Positions 16,140 to 25,385 of a stretch of 64,000 bases of DNA are shown piece after piece. The DNA comes from JAAYCI01 sp964550985 (GTDB lineage: Bacteria > Bacillota > Clostridia > Oscillospirales > Ruminococcaceae), in the NCBI GenBank assembly GCA_964550985.1, contig CAZKBM010000001.1:1-64000 (forward strand), written 5' to 3'. Both the position numbers and the translations under genes were made by a program. The number at the start of each line of letters is the position of its first letter. Position 1 is the stretch's first letter. The notes under the pieces are model-generated. The model was not told the origin of the DNA. It saw only the letters and a program-made list of their open reading frames with translations, and searched no databases.

Positions 16140-17297
16140 TTATTCGCCACAGGCGGTGATGGCGGAGGGGGCCACTGCAAGGCCCACCGTGCCGTTTTTG
16201 CCCACATATACAGGGAAGTTGGCCGCGCCCGTAAGGCTTTGCCCCGCGCCCACCACCACATTTTTATCGGCCACCACGTTTTCCAGGCACGCCCCGGCCT
16301 CAATGCGCGCGCCCTGCATGATGACGCAGTTGTTCAAAACGGCCCCTTTACCCACCCGCACCCCGCGGAAAAGGACACTGTGCTGTACCTGGCCTTCAAT
16401 GATGCAGCCGTCGGCCAGCATACTTTTGGTAACCTTGGCCCCAATGGCGTAGCGCACGGGGGCCTCATCGTGCACCTTTGTGTAGATGGGGCGCGCCTCG
16501 GGGAAAAGGGCCTCCAGGTTGCCCGCCTCCAAAAGGCGCAGGTTTTCCTCAAAATAGCTTTGCATATTGAATACCCGCGCCCGGTAGCCGGTGTATTCGT
16601 ACCCGCGCACCTTGTAAAGCTTCAGGTTTGGGGCAATGACGTTTGAAATGAATTTATACTGCCCGCGCACCATGGCTTCGCGCACCATGGAGATGAGGAG
16701 TTCCCGGCCGATGACGTAGACGTCCATGGCCACGTTTTGAACACCCTTGCGGTAGTCATTCACCCGGATGTCATTGACAAAGCCCTCGCCGTCCAGGCCA
16801 AAGGTGAAGTTGTCGTTTTGCATCCCCTCGTGGATGGTAGATTTTTCGTAGACGGCGGTGAGGTCGGCCCCGCTTTGGCGGTGATCCTCAATCACCTTCT
16901 TCATATCCAGGTTGCAGGCCACGTTACAGTCGCTCATCACCACAAGGGGTTCCTTGCGCTCTTCTAGGTACTGCATCACCGAGGCAAGGCCCTGGATGCG
17001 CCCCTGGTATTCGCTGCTGCTCTCCCGCCCGAAGGGGGGAAAGATGACAAGCCCGCCGCGTTTGCTGGAGAGATCCCACTCGCGCCCGTTGCCCAAATGC
17101 CCCATTAGGCTTTGGTAGTTTTTACGCACAATTACCCCGATGTTGCGGATGCCCGCGCTCGTGAAGCCCGAGAGGGTGAAGTCTATCATGCGGTAACGCC
17201 CGCCAAAGGGGATGGAGGCCATGGTGCGGTGGCCCACAAGTTCGGGGATGCTCTCATCGTGGATGTTGGGAAAAATAATACCCATTGCGCTGCTCAT
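16140..17297 (-). CDS. glgD: GlgD subunit of glucose-1-phosphate adenylyltransferase
   Basis: Regulatory or paralogous partner of GlgC in Bacillota, forming a GlgC-GlgD ADP-glucose pyrophosphorylase. It has an N-terminal nucleotidyltransferase-like domain (FGGRYRMIDFTLSG near residue 31), which lacks the catalytic GGxGxRL loop seen in GlgC, and a C-terminal left-handed beta-helix with hexapeptide repeats (about 285-380). The start overlaps the GlgC stop (ATGA), showing tight translational coupling. GlgD alone is generally weak or inactive. Confidence 0.93.
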   Translation of the reverse strand: MSSAMGIIFPNIHDESIPELVGHRTMASIPFGGRYRMIDFTLSGFTSAGIRNIGVIVRKNYQSLMGHLGNGREWDLSSKRGGLVIFPPFGRESSSEYQGRIQGLASVMQYLEERKEPLVVMSDCNVACNLDMKKVIEDHRQSGADLTAVYEKSTIHEGMQNDNFTFGLDGEGFVNDIRVNDYRKGVQNVAMDVYVIGRELLISMVREAMVRGQYKFISNVIAPNLKLYKVRGYEYTGYRARVFNMQSYFEENLRLLEAGNLEALFPEARPIYTKVHDEAPVRYAIGAKVTKSMLADGCIIEGQVQHSVLFRGVRVGKGAVLNNCVIMQGARIEAGACLENVVADKNVVVGAGQSLTGAANFPVYVGKNGTVGLAVAPSAITACGE

Positions 17298-18505
17298 ACA
17301 AGGCCCCCCGCTTTCACGTTTTTTTCCACCATGGCTTTGGGGGCCACCTTGGCCCCGGCGCCAATGACCACGCCTTCACCCACCACGGTTACGCCCCAGC
17401 CGCTCAAATCCTCCATATGTTCGGGCCGCATACCCACAATAGCGCCCTTTTGAATAACGGCGTCCTCGGCTATGATGGAATAATTTACCTGTGCGCCCTC
17501 TTCCACCCGTGCGCCGGGCATGAGGATGGAGTCCCGCACCGAGGCGTCGCGGGAGATTCTGGCCCCGGCATACAGCACCGAGGACTCCACCTCGCCGTCC
17601 ACACTACATCCCTCGGTAATCATGCAGTTTTCCACACTGGCGTGCCGCCCAATATAGTGGGGGGGCCGCCCCGCCGTGCGGGAATACATCTTCCAGCTGG
17701 GGTCCCACACATCCAAAGGCACGTTCGGGTCCAGCAAATCCATGTTGGCCTCCCACAGGCTCTCTATGGTGCCAACGTCCTTCCAGTAGCCCTCAAAGGG
17801 GTAGGCGTATAGTTTTTGCCGGGCCGAAAGCATTTTTGGAATGATGTTTTTGCCAAAATCATTGTCGGAGGTATTGTCGTTTTCATCGTCTTCCAAAAAC
17901 TTTTTCAGCTTGTTCCAGGTAAAGATGTAAATACCCATCGAGGCCAGGGTGGATTCGGTCTTTTTGGGTTTTTCCTCAAATTTTGTAATGCGGTCGTTCC
18001 GGTTGGCCGTCATGATGCCAAAGCGAGAGGTTTCGGCCGGGGGCACGTCAATTACTGCGATGGTGCAGTCGGCTCCTTTTTCCTTATGGTACTGCAGCAT
18101 CTTGGCGTAGTTCATTTTGTAAATATGATCCCCCGAGAGGATGAGCACATACTGGGGGGTGTACCGCTCGATAAAATTGATATTTTGGTAGATGGCGTTG
18201 GCCGTGCCGCGATACCAGTCGCTTCCGCTGGCCTTTTGGTAGGGGGGCAGCACATGCACCCCGCCGTAGCTGCGGTCTAAATCCCAGGGCTGGCCGTTGC
18301 CAATATAGTCGTTTAAAACCATGGGCAGGTACTGGGTTAGTATGCCCACGGTGTCAATGCCTGAGTTTACGCAGTTGGAGAGGGGGAAATCCACAATGCG
18401 GTATTTGCCGCCAAAGGGCACGGCGGGCTTGGCAAGGTTGCGCGTAAGGGTGTAAAGGCGAGAGCCCTGCCCCCCGGCGAGTAACATGGCGATACATTCT
18501 TTCAT
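17294..18505 (-). CDS. glgC: Glucose-1-phosphate adenylyltransferase, catalytic subunit
   Basis: Makes ADP-glucose from ATP and glucose-1-phosphate, the committed step of glycogen synthesis. The catalytic loop LLAGGQGSRLYTLT (about 8-21), the FGGKYRIVDFPLSN motif, the SGDHIYKM substrate site and the EEKP motif are all present. A C-terminal beta-helix with hexapeptide repeats follows. It is 403 residues long. ATG 18505 has GGGAGGTAGCTT upstream. It lies between glgB and glgD in one operon. Confidence 0.96.
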   Translation of the reverse strand: MKECIAMLLAGGQGSRLYTLTRNLAKPAVPFGGKYRIVDFPLSNCVNSGIDTVGILTQYLPMVLNDYIGNGQPWDLDRSYGGVHVLPPYQKASGSDWYRGTANAIYQNINFIERYTPQYVLILSGDHIYKMNYAKMLQYHKEKGADCTIAVIDVPPAETSRFGIMTANRNDRITKFEEKPKKTESTLASMGIYIFTWNKLKKFLEDDENDNTSDNDFGKNIIPKMLSARQKLYAYPFEGYWKDVGTIESLWEANMDLLDPNVPLDVWDPSWKMYSRTAGRPPHYIGRHASVENCMITEGCSVDGEVESSVLYAGARISRDASVRDSILMPGARVEEGAQVNYSIIAEDAVIQKGAIVGMRPEHMEDLSGWGVTVVGEGVVIGAGAKVAPKAMVEKNVKAGGLV

Positions 18506-18573
18506 AAGCTACCTCCCTTGGGCGGCCGCGGTGCGGCTTTGGGCCTTTTGCATATTTGGCCCCGCCACTTGGT

Positions 18574-20532
18574 TTACGGTTTGGTTTTACCTGCGTTTTT
18601 GGCGGCGGGCTTGCCGCCAGCGGCAGGTGCGGCTATGCGCGGCTTTGGCGCCCGGAATACCAGGGTAGAGAGCGGCGGCAGGGTGGCGATTACATGATAG
18701 GGGAAGCCGTGCATCTCGCCGCGTTTGGCGCGCAGGCCCCCGTTTGAATGGCCGCCGCCGCCATACTCGGCGGCGTCACTGGTGAAGATTTCCCGGTAAA
18801 TGCCCAGGGCGGGCACGCCAAAACAGTAACCTTCGCGCCGCACGGGGGCAAAATTGCAACACACTGCAAGGCTGCCGCCCTCGTTATCCTTGCGTATAAA
18901 TACCAGGATGTTCTGCTTGTCGTCGTCGGGCACCACCCAGGTAAAACCTTCCCAGCTATAATCCTGCTGCCAAAGGGCGGGGTTTTGCAGGTAAAAATGG
19001 TTTAAAGCGCGGCTGTAGTTTTGCAGTTGGCGGTGGCGCTCAAACTCCAGCAGCATCCAGTCAAGTTCCTTTGCCTCGCTCCACTCGCTAAACTGGCCGA
19101 ACTCCTGGCCCATAAACAGCAGCTTTTTGCCGGGGTGGGCCATCATATACCCAAGGAATACCCGCATCTCGGCAAATTTATCGTCGTATTCGCCGGGCAT
19201 TTTGCCAATCAGGCTGCCCTTGCCGTGCACCACTTCGTCGTGGCTGATGGGTAGGATGAAATTTTCGCTGAAAGCGTAAAAAAAGCTAAAGGTCACCTTG
19301 CGGTGGTTCCCGCTGCGGAAGAGAGGGTCGGTGGACATATAGCTTAACATATCGTTCATCCAGCCCATGTTCCACTTAAAGTTAAACCCAAGCCCCCCGC
19401 TGTGTACCGGGGCGGTAACCAGGGGCCAGGCCGTGGATTCTTCGGCTATCATCAGGCTGCCGGGGTGGTGCTTAAAGGCTGCGGTGTTCACCTTTTTGAG
19501 AAAGTCAATGGCCTCTAAATTCTCGTTGCCGCCGTTTACGTTGGCCTCCCATTCGCCATCCTGGCGGTTGTAGTCCAGGTACAACATGCTGGCCACGGCG
19601 TCAAAGCGCAAACCGTCTATATGGTAGTTTTCCAGCCAAAACAGGGCCGAGGAGATGAGGAAGCACTGCACTTCGGGGCGGCCGAAATCAAATACCATGG
19701 TGCCCCACTCCCGGTGTTCGGCCCGGCGGGGGTTTTGGTCCTCATAGCAGCTTGTGCCGTCAAAGCGGTAAAGGCCAAATTCGTCTTTGGGGAAATGGGC
19801 GGGCACCCAGTCCATAATCACCCCAATGCCCGCGGCGTGGCAGCTATCCACAAAATACATAAAATCGCGCGGGGTACCGTAGCGGCTGGTGGGGGCAAAA
19901 TAGCCCGTTACCTGGTAGCCCCAACTCCCGTCAAAGGGGTATTCCGTCAGGGGCATCAGCTCCACATGGGTATAGGCCATCTCCAGCAAATAGGGTATCA
20001 AATTTTCGGCCAGGTCACGGTAACTGTAGGGGTTGCCGTCCGGGTGGGTTTTCCAGCTTCCGGCGTGCACCTCATAGATATTCATGGGCCCGTTCAGCGC
20101 ATTTCCCCGCTGTTTTTGGCGCTGCCAGCGGGCATCCTGCCAGTTGTAACCCTCCAGCTCATAAATTTTGCTGCAGTTGGAAGGCCTTGTCTCGGTGTGA
20201 AAGGCGTAGGGGTCGGCCTTAAAAATCATCTCATCGGCCGGGGTGGTAACGCAGTATTTGTAGATGTCATAGGCCTTAAGCCCCGGGATGAAGCACTGCC
20301 ACACCCCGGTTTTGGAAAGGTTCTTCATCGGGTGAACCCCCGGCGTCCAGCGGTTAAAATCCCCCACAACGCTTAGGGCCTTGGCCCTGGGCGCCCACAC
20401 GCGGAAGAGCACCCCCGCCTCGCCGCCAAGCTCGCACAGGTGGGAGCCCATAAATTTCCAGCAGTCGTAATTCTTTCCTTTTTTGAACTGATATATTTCG
20501 GTGTCCACTCTCAGGCTGCTGAATGTTCGCAT
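18574..20532 (-). CDS. glgB: 1,4-alpha-glucan branching enzyme
   Basis: GH13 enzyme that introduces alpha-1,6 branches in glycogen. It has an N-terminal CBM48 (about 45-130, FRVWAPRAKALSVVGDFN). The GH13 barrel shows GIGVIMDWVPAHFP, DGLRFDAVASMLY with the nucleophile Asp, the acid/base Glu in MIAEEST and LPISHDEVVHGKGS. An all-beta C-terminal domain follows, then an Ala/Lys/Pro-rich tail of about 20 residues. ATG 20532 is preferred over the upstream start at 20589 because GGAGGACAGT precedes it. It is the first gene of glgB-C-D-A, with a good promoter upstream. Confidence 0.94.
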   Translation of the reverse strand: MRTFSSLRVDTEIYQFKKGKNYDCWKFMGSHLCELGGEAGVLFRVWAPRAKALSVVGDFNRWTPGVHPMKNLSKTGVWQCFIPGLKAYDIYKYCVTTPADEMIFKADPYAFHTETRPSNCSKIYELEGYNWQDARWQRQKQRGNALNGPMNIYEVHAGSWKTHPDGNPYSYRDLAENLIPYLLEMAYTHVELMPLTEYPFDGSWGYQVTGYFAPTSRYGTPRDFMYFVDSCHAAGIGVIMDWVPAHFPKDEFGLYRFDGTSCYEDQNPRRAEHREWGTMVFDFGRPEVQCFLISSALFWLENYHIDGLRFDAVASMLYLDYNRQDGEWEANVNGGNENLEAIDFLKKVNTAAFKHHPGSLMIAEESTAWPLVTAPVHSGGLGFNFKWNMGWMNDMLSYMSTDPLFRSGNHRKVTFSFFYAFSENFILPISHDEVVHGKGSLIGKMPGEYDDKFAEMRVFLGYMMAHPGKKLLFMGQEFGQFSEWSEAKELDWMLLEFERHRQLQNYSRALNHFYLQNPALWQQDYSWEGFTWVVPDDDKQNILVFIRKDNEGGSLAVCCNFAPVRREGYCFGVPALGIYREIFTSDAAEYGGGGHSNGGLRAKRGEMHGFPYHVIATLPPLSTLVFRAPKPRIAAPAAGGKPAAKNAGKTKP

Positions 20533-20875
20533 ACTGTCCTCCGTCTGTGTACGGTTGGGCTTGAATGGCGGGTATACGGCCTGTGCCACAGCAATCTTGC
20601 TGGGTTTGGTGCTACCATTGTACTCAATTCCAAGGGGAAATGCAAGTGTTTTCTGTGAAATCTAGCTAGGTGAGTGCGGCAAAAAAATATGTTTTTTATG
20701 CAAATTGACGTTTTGGCCAATTCTGCCCCTATTCGGTTTGGCTATAAAGGGGGAAAAGGGGCGGGCAAGTGTGGCAGGGGCCTCTGTTACCAGAGGCTGC
20801 TGAAAGAAATTTTGTATTTGTTTTCGCCTATTATTTTACCACAATCCACTGCCAAGGGCAAAAGATTCCAGGTGG
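20533..20875 (-). other. Intergenic region upstream of the glycogen operon
   Basis: No gene is seen in the gap between glgB and the 3D-domain gene. It holds the glgB promoter, the 3D-gene terminator at its upper end, and a small inverted repeat (GCCTCTG-TTAC-CAGAGGC near 20780-20797) of unknown role. Confidence 0.5.
20617..20645 (-). promoter_or_regulatory. Promoter of the glgBCDA operon
   Basis: Minus-strand TTGCAT (20640-20645) and TACAAT (20617-20622) with 17-bp spacing, 85 bp before the glgB ATG. Confidence 0.6.
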
Positions 20876-20909
20876 AAAACAAAATCCCCCAGAAGATGGC
20901 CTCTGGGGG
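20876..20909 (-). terminator. Terminator of the 3D-domain protein gene
   Basis: Minus-strand stem CCCCCAGA / TCTGGGGG (8 bp perfect) with an eight-base loop, followed by ATTTTGTTTT. It lies about 90 bp past the gene stop. Confidence 0.7.
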
Positions 20910-20997
20910 TGAAATGGTAAGGTAGTAAAGCGGTAAGGAGATGAGGGCCAATAAAACGGGAATGACAGTAAAAAGGCGGCCCCGGCTGAACGCTTTG

Positions 20998-22065
20998 TCA
21001 ATCCAAAATATAAACGTCCAGCGCGCGCTTACCAAAGCGCCGGCACTCGGCATTGGTGGCAAAATAGAGGTCGATATCCACCCGCCCATCCATTAGGGCT
21101 GTACCCGTATCGGTGGCGATGGCGAAGCCATAGACGAAATTTTGGCTGGAATCGGTGATAAACAGGCGGGTGCCATAGGGGATGACGCGGGGGTTTACGG
21201 CCACAGTGCCACAGTACAGCCCAAGCCCCGAGGCCCCCCGCCCGCCCGAGGAGGAGTAGGCCGTAACGGTTGCCCCGCGCATTACGCGGCTGGCGTTTAC
21301 AGGCAAGCCGTCTACGCCCATCTCAACGTCCTCAAACTCGGCGATGGTGGAACAGGGAACCCCTTGGATAAAGGCCGTAGAGCCAGGGTCGCGCGGGGTG
21401 ATAACCGGCACCAGGGAGAGAATCTCGCTTTTGTCCACCTCGCCATCAATCAGGCGGTGGCGGTAGGTTACGTCGTAAATGCCCGCGTTGCTTTTGCGGA
21501 AGGGGCTTTCGGGTTCTTCGGCCAGCAGCTTTTCCAAATAGGCGTCCACCTCGGCTTCGTCCACCTCCGCGCGGTTGGCCTCCTCCTCATAGCTTACGCG
21601 GTGCACCTGGGCGCTAAGGCCGCTTTCCAAAGGGGTGTCCAGCGCGGGCTCCACAAAATCCTCGCCCGTCAAGCTCACTTTACACTTCTTTAAAAGGTCG
21701 GCTACGGTGCCCTCTACCATCTGGGCTTCAAACAGCGCGCCATCGGCCTGTACCGTTACGGGAAAAGCCCGGATAATACGCACGCTTGCCGTGGCCTCAT
21801 CGCTTTCACCCTCGCTGTACACCACCTGGTCATGTATACCGGCAAGCTGACCGGCCATGGCCACAATTTCGCCGGGGCTAAGGCCGGTGGTCAGCATCGT
21901 GTGCCGTGCGCCGTCTGAATCGGTCACCTGCACAAGGTCTTGCCCCAGCACGGTGGTAAACAGGCTGGCCGAAAGGAGCAGCGCCGCCAAAAAAGCCGCC
22001 GCTATACGGTTTAAGCCTTTGTGTCGGCTGATAAACCGTTCGTATCTTCTTCTCATATCCCTCAT
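20998..22065 (-). CDS. YabE-like cell-wall protein with DUF348, G5-like and 3D domains
   Basis: Exported cell-wall protein related to YabE and other resuscitation-type proteins. It has an N-terminal membrane anchor or signal peptide (about 20-42, AAAFLAALLLSASLFTTVLG), then ubiquitin-like DUF348 repeats (about 45-150) and a G5-like segment (about 160-250). The C-terminal 3D domain has the three conserved aspartates in TDTGTALMDGRVDID, seen in MltA-type lytic transglycosylases. This predicts peptidoglycan cleavage. ATG 22065 has only a modest AGAAAGAGA ribosome site, and ATG 22056 is an alternative. It lies 57 bp after the NahK-like kinase gene, so co-transcription is likely. Confidence 0.85.
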   Translation of the reverse strand: MRDMRRRYERFISRHKGLNRIAAAFLAALLLSASLFTTVLGQDLVQVTDSDGARHTMLTTGLSPGEIVAMAGQLAGIHDQVVYSEGESDEATASVRIIRAFPVTVQADGALFEAQMVEGTVADLLKKCKVSLTGEDFVEPALDTPLESGLSAQVHRVSYEEEANRAEVDEAEVDAYLEKLLAEEPESPFRKSNAGIYDVTYRHRLIDGEVDKSEILSLVPVITPRDPGSTAFIQGVPCSTIAEFEDVEMGVDGLPVNASRVMRGATVTAYSSSGGRGASGLGLYCGTVAVNPRVIPYGTRLFITDSSQNFVYGFAIATDTGTALMDGRVDIDLYFATNAECRRFGKRALDVYILD

Positions 22066-22122
22066 TCTCTTTCTGCTGTTTAGGGGGTTTTACCCTGCGG
22101 GAAAAAGCTGCGGTAGTGCCCC

Positions 22123-23235
22123 TTAGCCCGCATAGCGGGCCACAATGGCTTTTAGGGTGCCAAACTGCCGCTCCATCTCGTCCACCAGTTTAAACTGGGT
22201 ACGGCAGCGGTCCAGGTTTTGGCCGGGGCGGTCAATTTTAAAATATTGGTCGCCCAGCAGGTGGTCGGTTAAAAAGCGCATCCCGCACTCCAGGGTAAGC
22301 AGCCGGGCCCCCTCGGCCAGGGTGTCAATTTCGCCCTGGGTCAGGGTGGCTTTGGCCTCCTCCAAATAGCCTTTGGTGTAGGCTTCAAACAGGGGCAGGC
22401 TCAGCTGCACCTTATCCAGGTCCATCTCATCCTCGGCGGCCGTGGTGGCCCCAAAGCGGATGGAATCGCCAAAATCGCAGGCGGCCAGGCCCGGCATAAT
22501 GGTGTCCAGGTCTATTACGCAGATGGCTAGGCTGGTGGCTTCGTCAAACAGAACATTGTTGAGTTTTGTGTCGTTGTGGGTGACGCGCAAAGGCAGTTTG
22601 CCCTCGTTCTGCATCCGCACAAGCAGGCCGCAATCCGCCTTGCGCTGCTGCGCAAACTGCAACTCGGCCCTGCATTCCCCGGCGCGGTAAAGGGGGTCCT
22701 GTTCCTCGGCGCAAAGCAAGGCCTCCAGCCGCTGGGGCGTGTTGTGGAAATCGGGGATGGTCTCGTGCAAGGTCTCGGCGGGGTAGCCGTCCAACATGCG
22801 CAAAAAGGTGCCAAACGCCTTGCCAGACTGATAAAAGATCTCCGGGGTGGGGGCGCTGTCGTGGCAGTAGCTGTGTTCAATAAAGCGGTAGCTGCGCCAG
22901 GGCATCCCCTCAGCGTCAAAGTATGCGGTTTCGCCGTCCACCGTTTTTAAAAAATGTAAAACGCCGCGTTCGGGGCTTTGGTTTTGTTCCAGTAAGGTTT
23001 GGCGGATATGCCGGGTGACGCCGTGGATGTTTTCCATCACCTCACGCGGGCGTTTAAAAACATGGGTGTTGATGCGCTGCAAAATGTAGGCCAGCCGGGG
23101 GCTTGGGTAACACTCCATAAATACGGCGTAGGTGTCGTTGATATGGCCGGCGCCAAAAGGCTCCAGCGCAACAATTTTGCCCTCATAGGGGAAGGCGGCC
23201 AAAGCCGCTGCCAGACATTGGTTTCCCAGCTTCAT
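22123..23235 (-). CDS. APH-fold phosphotransferase, NahK-like (N-acetylhexosamine 1-kinase candidate)
   Basis: Small-molecule kinase of the aminoglycoside-phosphotransferase fold. The catalytic loop VTHNDTKLNNVLFD and the Mg-binding IDLDT motif are present, together with family-specific blocks such as FGAGHINDTY and DFGDSIRFGA that I associate with bifidobacterial N-acetylhexosamine 1-kinase (NahK, often misannotated as mucin desulfatase). It may phosphorylate GlcNAc or GalNAc, but other sugars or choline-like alcohols are possible. The frame is open 22 codons upstream. ATG 23235 (MKLGNQC) is chosen because AGGAGG precedes it at the right distance, giving 370 residues. It probably forms an operon with the 3D-domain gene. 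Confidence 0.78.
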   Translation of the reverse strand: MKLGNQCLAAALAAFPYEGKIVALEPFGAGHINDTYAVFMECYPSPRLAYILQRINTHVFKRPREVMENIHGVTRHIRQTLLEQNQSPERGVLHFLKTVDGETAYFDAEGMPWRSYRFIEHSYCHDSAPTPEIFYQSGKAFGTFLRMLDGYPAETLHETIPDFHNTPQRLEALLCAEEQDPLYRAGECRAELQFAQQRKADCGLLVRMQNEGKLPLRVTHNDTKLNNVLFDEATSLAICVIDLDTIMPGLAACDFGDSIRFGATTAAEDEMDLDKVQLSLPLFEAYTKGYLEEAKATLTQGEIDTLAEGARLLTLECGMRFLTDHLLGDQYFKIDRPGQNLDRCRTQFKLVDEMERQFGTLKAIVARYAG

Positions 23236-23405
23236 GGGTTCTGCCTCCTGCATTTTAGCAAGGGTGTATAGCTTTTTGTATTGTACCACATAGCGCCGCA
23301 CAGGGCCAGCCGTTTTTTACGGGATATTTACCGCAACTTTACAAAGAAGGCTGCCCCAAAACCCGCCCGGAACAACCGCCGGCAAATGGTATTTCCTATT
23401 GCGGT

Positions 23406-23423
23406 TTGTTCATTTGCTGTAAA
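23406..23423 (+). repeat. Copy 2 of an 18-bp dispersed intergenic motif, upstream of lepA
   Basis: Exact match to 6042-6059, 60 bp before the lepA start. It may be part of a promoter or a regulator site. Confidence 0.5.
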
Positions 23424-23482
23424 GGGCTAAAATATGGTAAGATAAAGTACTGTTGTTTCTGTTGATTCCGGGAGGGACGTTT

Positions 23483-25285
23483 TTGAAAGAGAGCAATATT
23501 CGGAACTTTTGTATCATCGCCCATATCGACCATGGCAAATCCACCCTGGCCGACCGTATTTTGGAACTGACCCAAGGGGTGGAGCAGCGGCTGATGAGCA
23601 GCCAGTTGCTGGACGACATGGAGCTGGAAAAAGAGCGTGGTATCACTATAAAAGCCCGTGCTGTAACCCTGCGCTACAAAGCGCAAAATGGGGAAGAATA
23701 TGAGCTGAACCTGATTGACACCCCCGGCCATGTGGATTTTAACTATGAGGTGAGCCGCTCGCTGGCAGCCTGCGAAGGGGCCATTTTAATTGTGGACGCC
23801 ACCCAGGGCGTGGAGGCGCAGACCCTGGCCAACACCTACCTGGCGCTGGAGCATGACCTGGAAATTGTGCCGGTGTTAAATAAGATGGACCTGCCCAGCG
23901 CCGAGCCCGAACGGGTGGCAAAAGAGGTGGAAGAGGTGATTGGCCTGCCCGCGCTGGACGCGCCGCGCATTTCGGCCAAGGCGGGCACGGGTGTGGCGGA
24001 TGTGTTAGAGCGTATCATTGCCGATATCCCGCCCCCTGCGGGGGATGCCTCTGCCCCCTTAAAAGCCTTGATATTTGACTCGGCCTATGACAGTTACAAG
24101 GGCGTCATGGTGTATGTTCGCGTGTTTGACGGCAGCCTGAAAGCCGGAGACACCATCCACATGATGGCTACCGGGGCGGATTTTCAGGTGGTGGAAGTGG
24201 GGCGGATGGGCGCTTTGAGCCTGGCCCCGGCCGACTGCCTGAGCGCGGGCGAGGTGGGCTATTTAACGGCCAGCATTAAGAATGTGAGCGAGACAAGGGT
24301 GGGTGATACCGTTACACTGAAACAGCGCCCCGCCGCCGAGGCCCTGCCGGGTTACCGCAAGGTGGTGCCCATGGTGTTCTGCGGCATCTACCCGGCCGAT
24401 GGCGCAAAATACCCCGATCTGCAGGACGCCATAGAAAAATTACAACTCAACGACGCCTCCCTGAGCTTTGAGCCTGAGACCAGCGTGGCGCTGGGTTTTG
24501 GCTTCCGTTGTGGCTTTTTGGGGCTTTTGCACCTGGAGATTATCATTGAGCGGCTGGAGCGGGAGTTTGACCTCGACCTCATCACCACCGCCCCCAGCGT
24601 GGAGTACCACTTCACCCTGACCGACGGCACGCAGTTGCAGGTGGAAAACCCCACAAACTACCCCGACCCCGCCCGCATTGCCAGCGCCGAAGAACCCATG
24701 GTGGACGCCCATATCTATACCCCCACCGAGTATGTGGGCAGCCTGATGGAACTTTGCCAGGAGCGGCGCGGCGTGCTGCGGGATATGAAATACCTGGATG
24801 AGACGCGGGTGGACTTACACTACGAGCTGCCCCTGGGCGAGATTGTGTATGACTTTTTTGACGCGATTAAAAGCCGCAGCCGGGGCTATGCCAGCTATGA
24901 TTATGACCTGAAAGGCTACAGCGAAAGCAAGCTGGTAAAATTGGATGTGCTGGTGGCCGGTGAGGTGGTGGACGCGCTGAGCTTTGTGGTTCATGCCGAC
25001 AAAGCCTATGCCCGTGGCCGCCGCCTGTGTGAAAAGCTGAAAGAAAACATCCCCCGCCAGCTGTTTGAAGTGCCCATCCAGGCGGCCATTGGCGGTAAAA
25101 TTATTGCGCGTGAAACCGTAAAGGCCGTGCGGAAAGACGTATTGGCCAAATGCTATGGCGGCGATATCACCCGCAAAAAGAAGCTGCTGGAAAAACAGAA
25201 AGAGGGCAAAAAGAAGATGCGGCAGATTGGCAGCGTACAGGTGCCCAGCGAGGCCTTTACTGCGGTTTTGAAGCTGGACGAGTGA
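23483..25285 (+). CDS. lepA: Translation elongation factor 4
   Basis: Ribosomal back-translocating GTPase. The 600 residues match LepA. It has the GTPase motifs AHIDHGKST (G1), RGITIKA (G2), DTPGHVDF (G3) and NKMDLP (G4), then domain II, EF-G-like domains III and V and the LepA-specific C-terminal domain ending KKKMRQIGSVQVP. The start is TTG at 23483, seven to eight bases after GGGAGGG. The in-frame start at 23453 would add ten unconserved residues. It is a single gene followed by a strong terminator. Confidence 0.97.
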   Translation: MKESNIRNFCIIAHIDHGKSTLADRILELTQGVEQRLMSSQLLDDMELEKERGITIKARAVTLRYKAQNGEEYELNLIDTPGHVDFNYEVSRSLAACEGAILIVDATQGVEAQTLANTYLALEHDLEIVPVLNKMDLPSAEPERVAKEVEEVIGLPALDAPRISAKAGTGVADVLERIIADIPPPAGDASAPLKALIFDSAYDSYKGVMVYVRVFDGSLKAGDTIHMMATGADFQVVEVGRMGALSLAPADCLSAGEVGYLTASIKNVSETRVGDTVTLKQRPAAEALPGYRKVVPMVFCGIYPADGAKYPDLQDAIEKLQLNDASLSFEPETSVALGFGFRCGFLGLLHLEIIIERLEREFDLDLITTAPSVEYHFTLTDGTQLQVENPTNYPDPARIASAEEPMVDAHIYTPTEYVGSLMELCQERRGVLRDMKYLDETRVDLHYELPLGEIVYDFFDAIKSRSRGYASYDYDLKGYSESKLVKLDVLVAGEVVDALSFVVHADKAYARGRRLCEKLKENIPRQLFEVPIQAAIGGKIIARETVKAVRKDVLAKCYGGDITRKKKLLEKQKEGKKKMRQIGSVQVPSEAFTAVLKLDE

Positions 25286-25294
25286 AAAGGGAAG

Positions 25295-25337
25295 CAAGCG
25301 CCCCGGTGGGATTTTACCCGCCGGGGCGCTTGTATTT
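25295..25337 (+). terminator. Terminator of lepA
   Basis: A 12-bp perfect stem CAAGCGCCCCGG / CCGGGGCGCTTG, extended by an inner GGG/CCC, begins ten bases past the lepA stop and is followed by TATTTTATT. Confidence 0.8.
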
Positions 25338-25356
25338 TATTGCAATAAAGATGGTA

Positions 25357-25385
25357 TTGACATATACAGCCAAACTGTATAATAT
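25357..25385 (+). promoter_or_regulatory. Promoter of the PadR/DUF2812 module
   Basis: Consensus TTGACA (25357-25362) and TAATAT (25380-25385) with 17-bp spacing. A frame-shifted TATAAT at 25378-25383 is equally possible. The spacer itself is a palindrome, so the promoter is set up for repression. Confidence 0.7.

Noticed and set aside
20780..20797. Small hairpin as a terminator between glgB and the 3D gene
   Set aside because: Only 7 bp of stem and no T-run on either strand; the 8-bp stem at 20886-20909 fits the 3D-gene terminator better.
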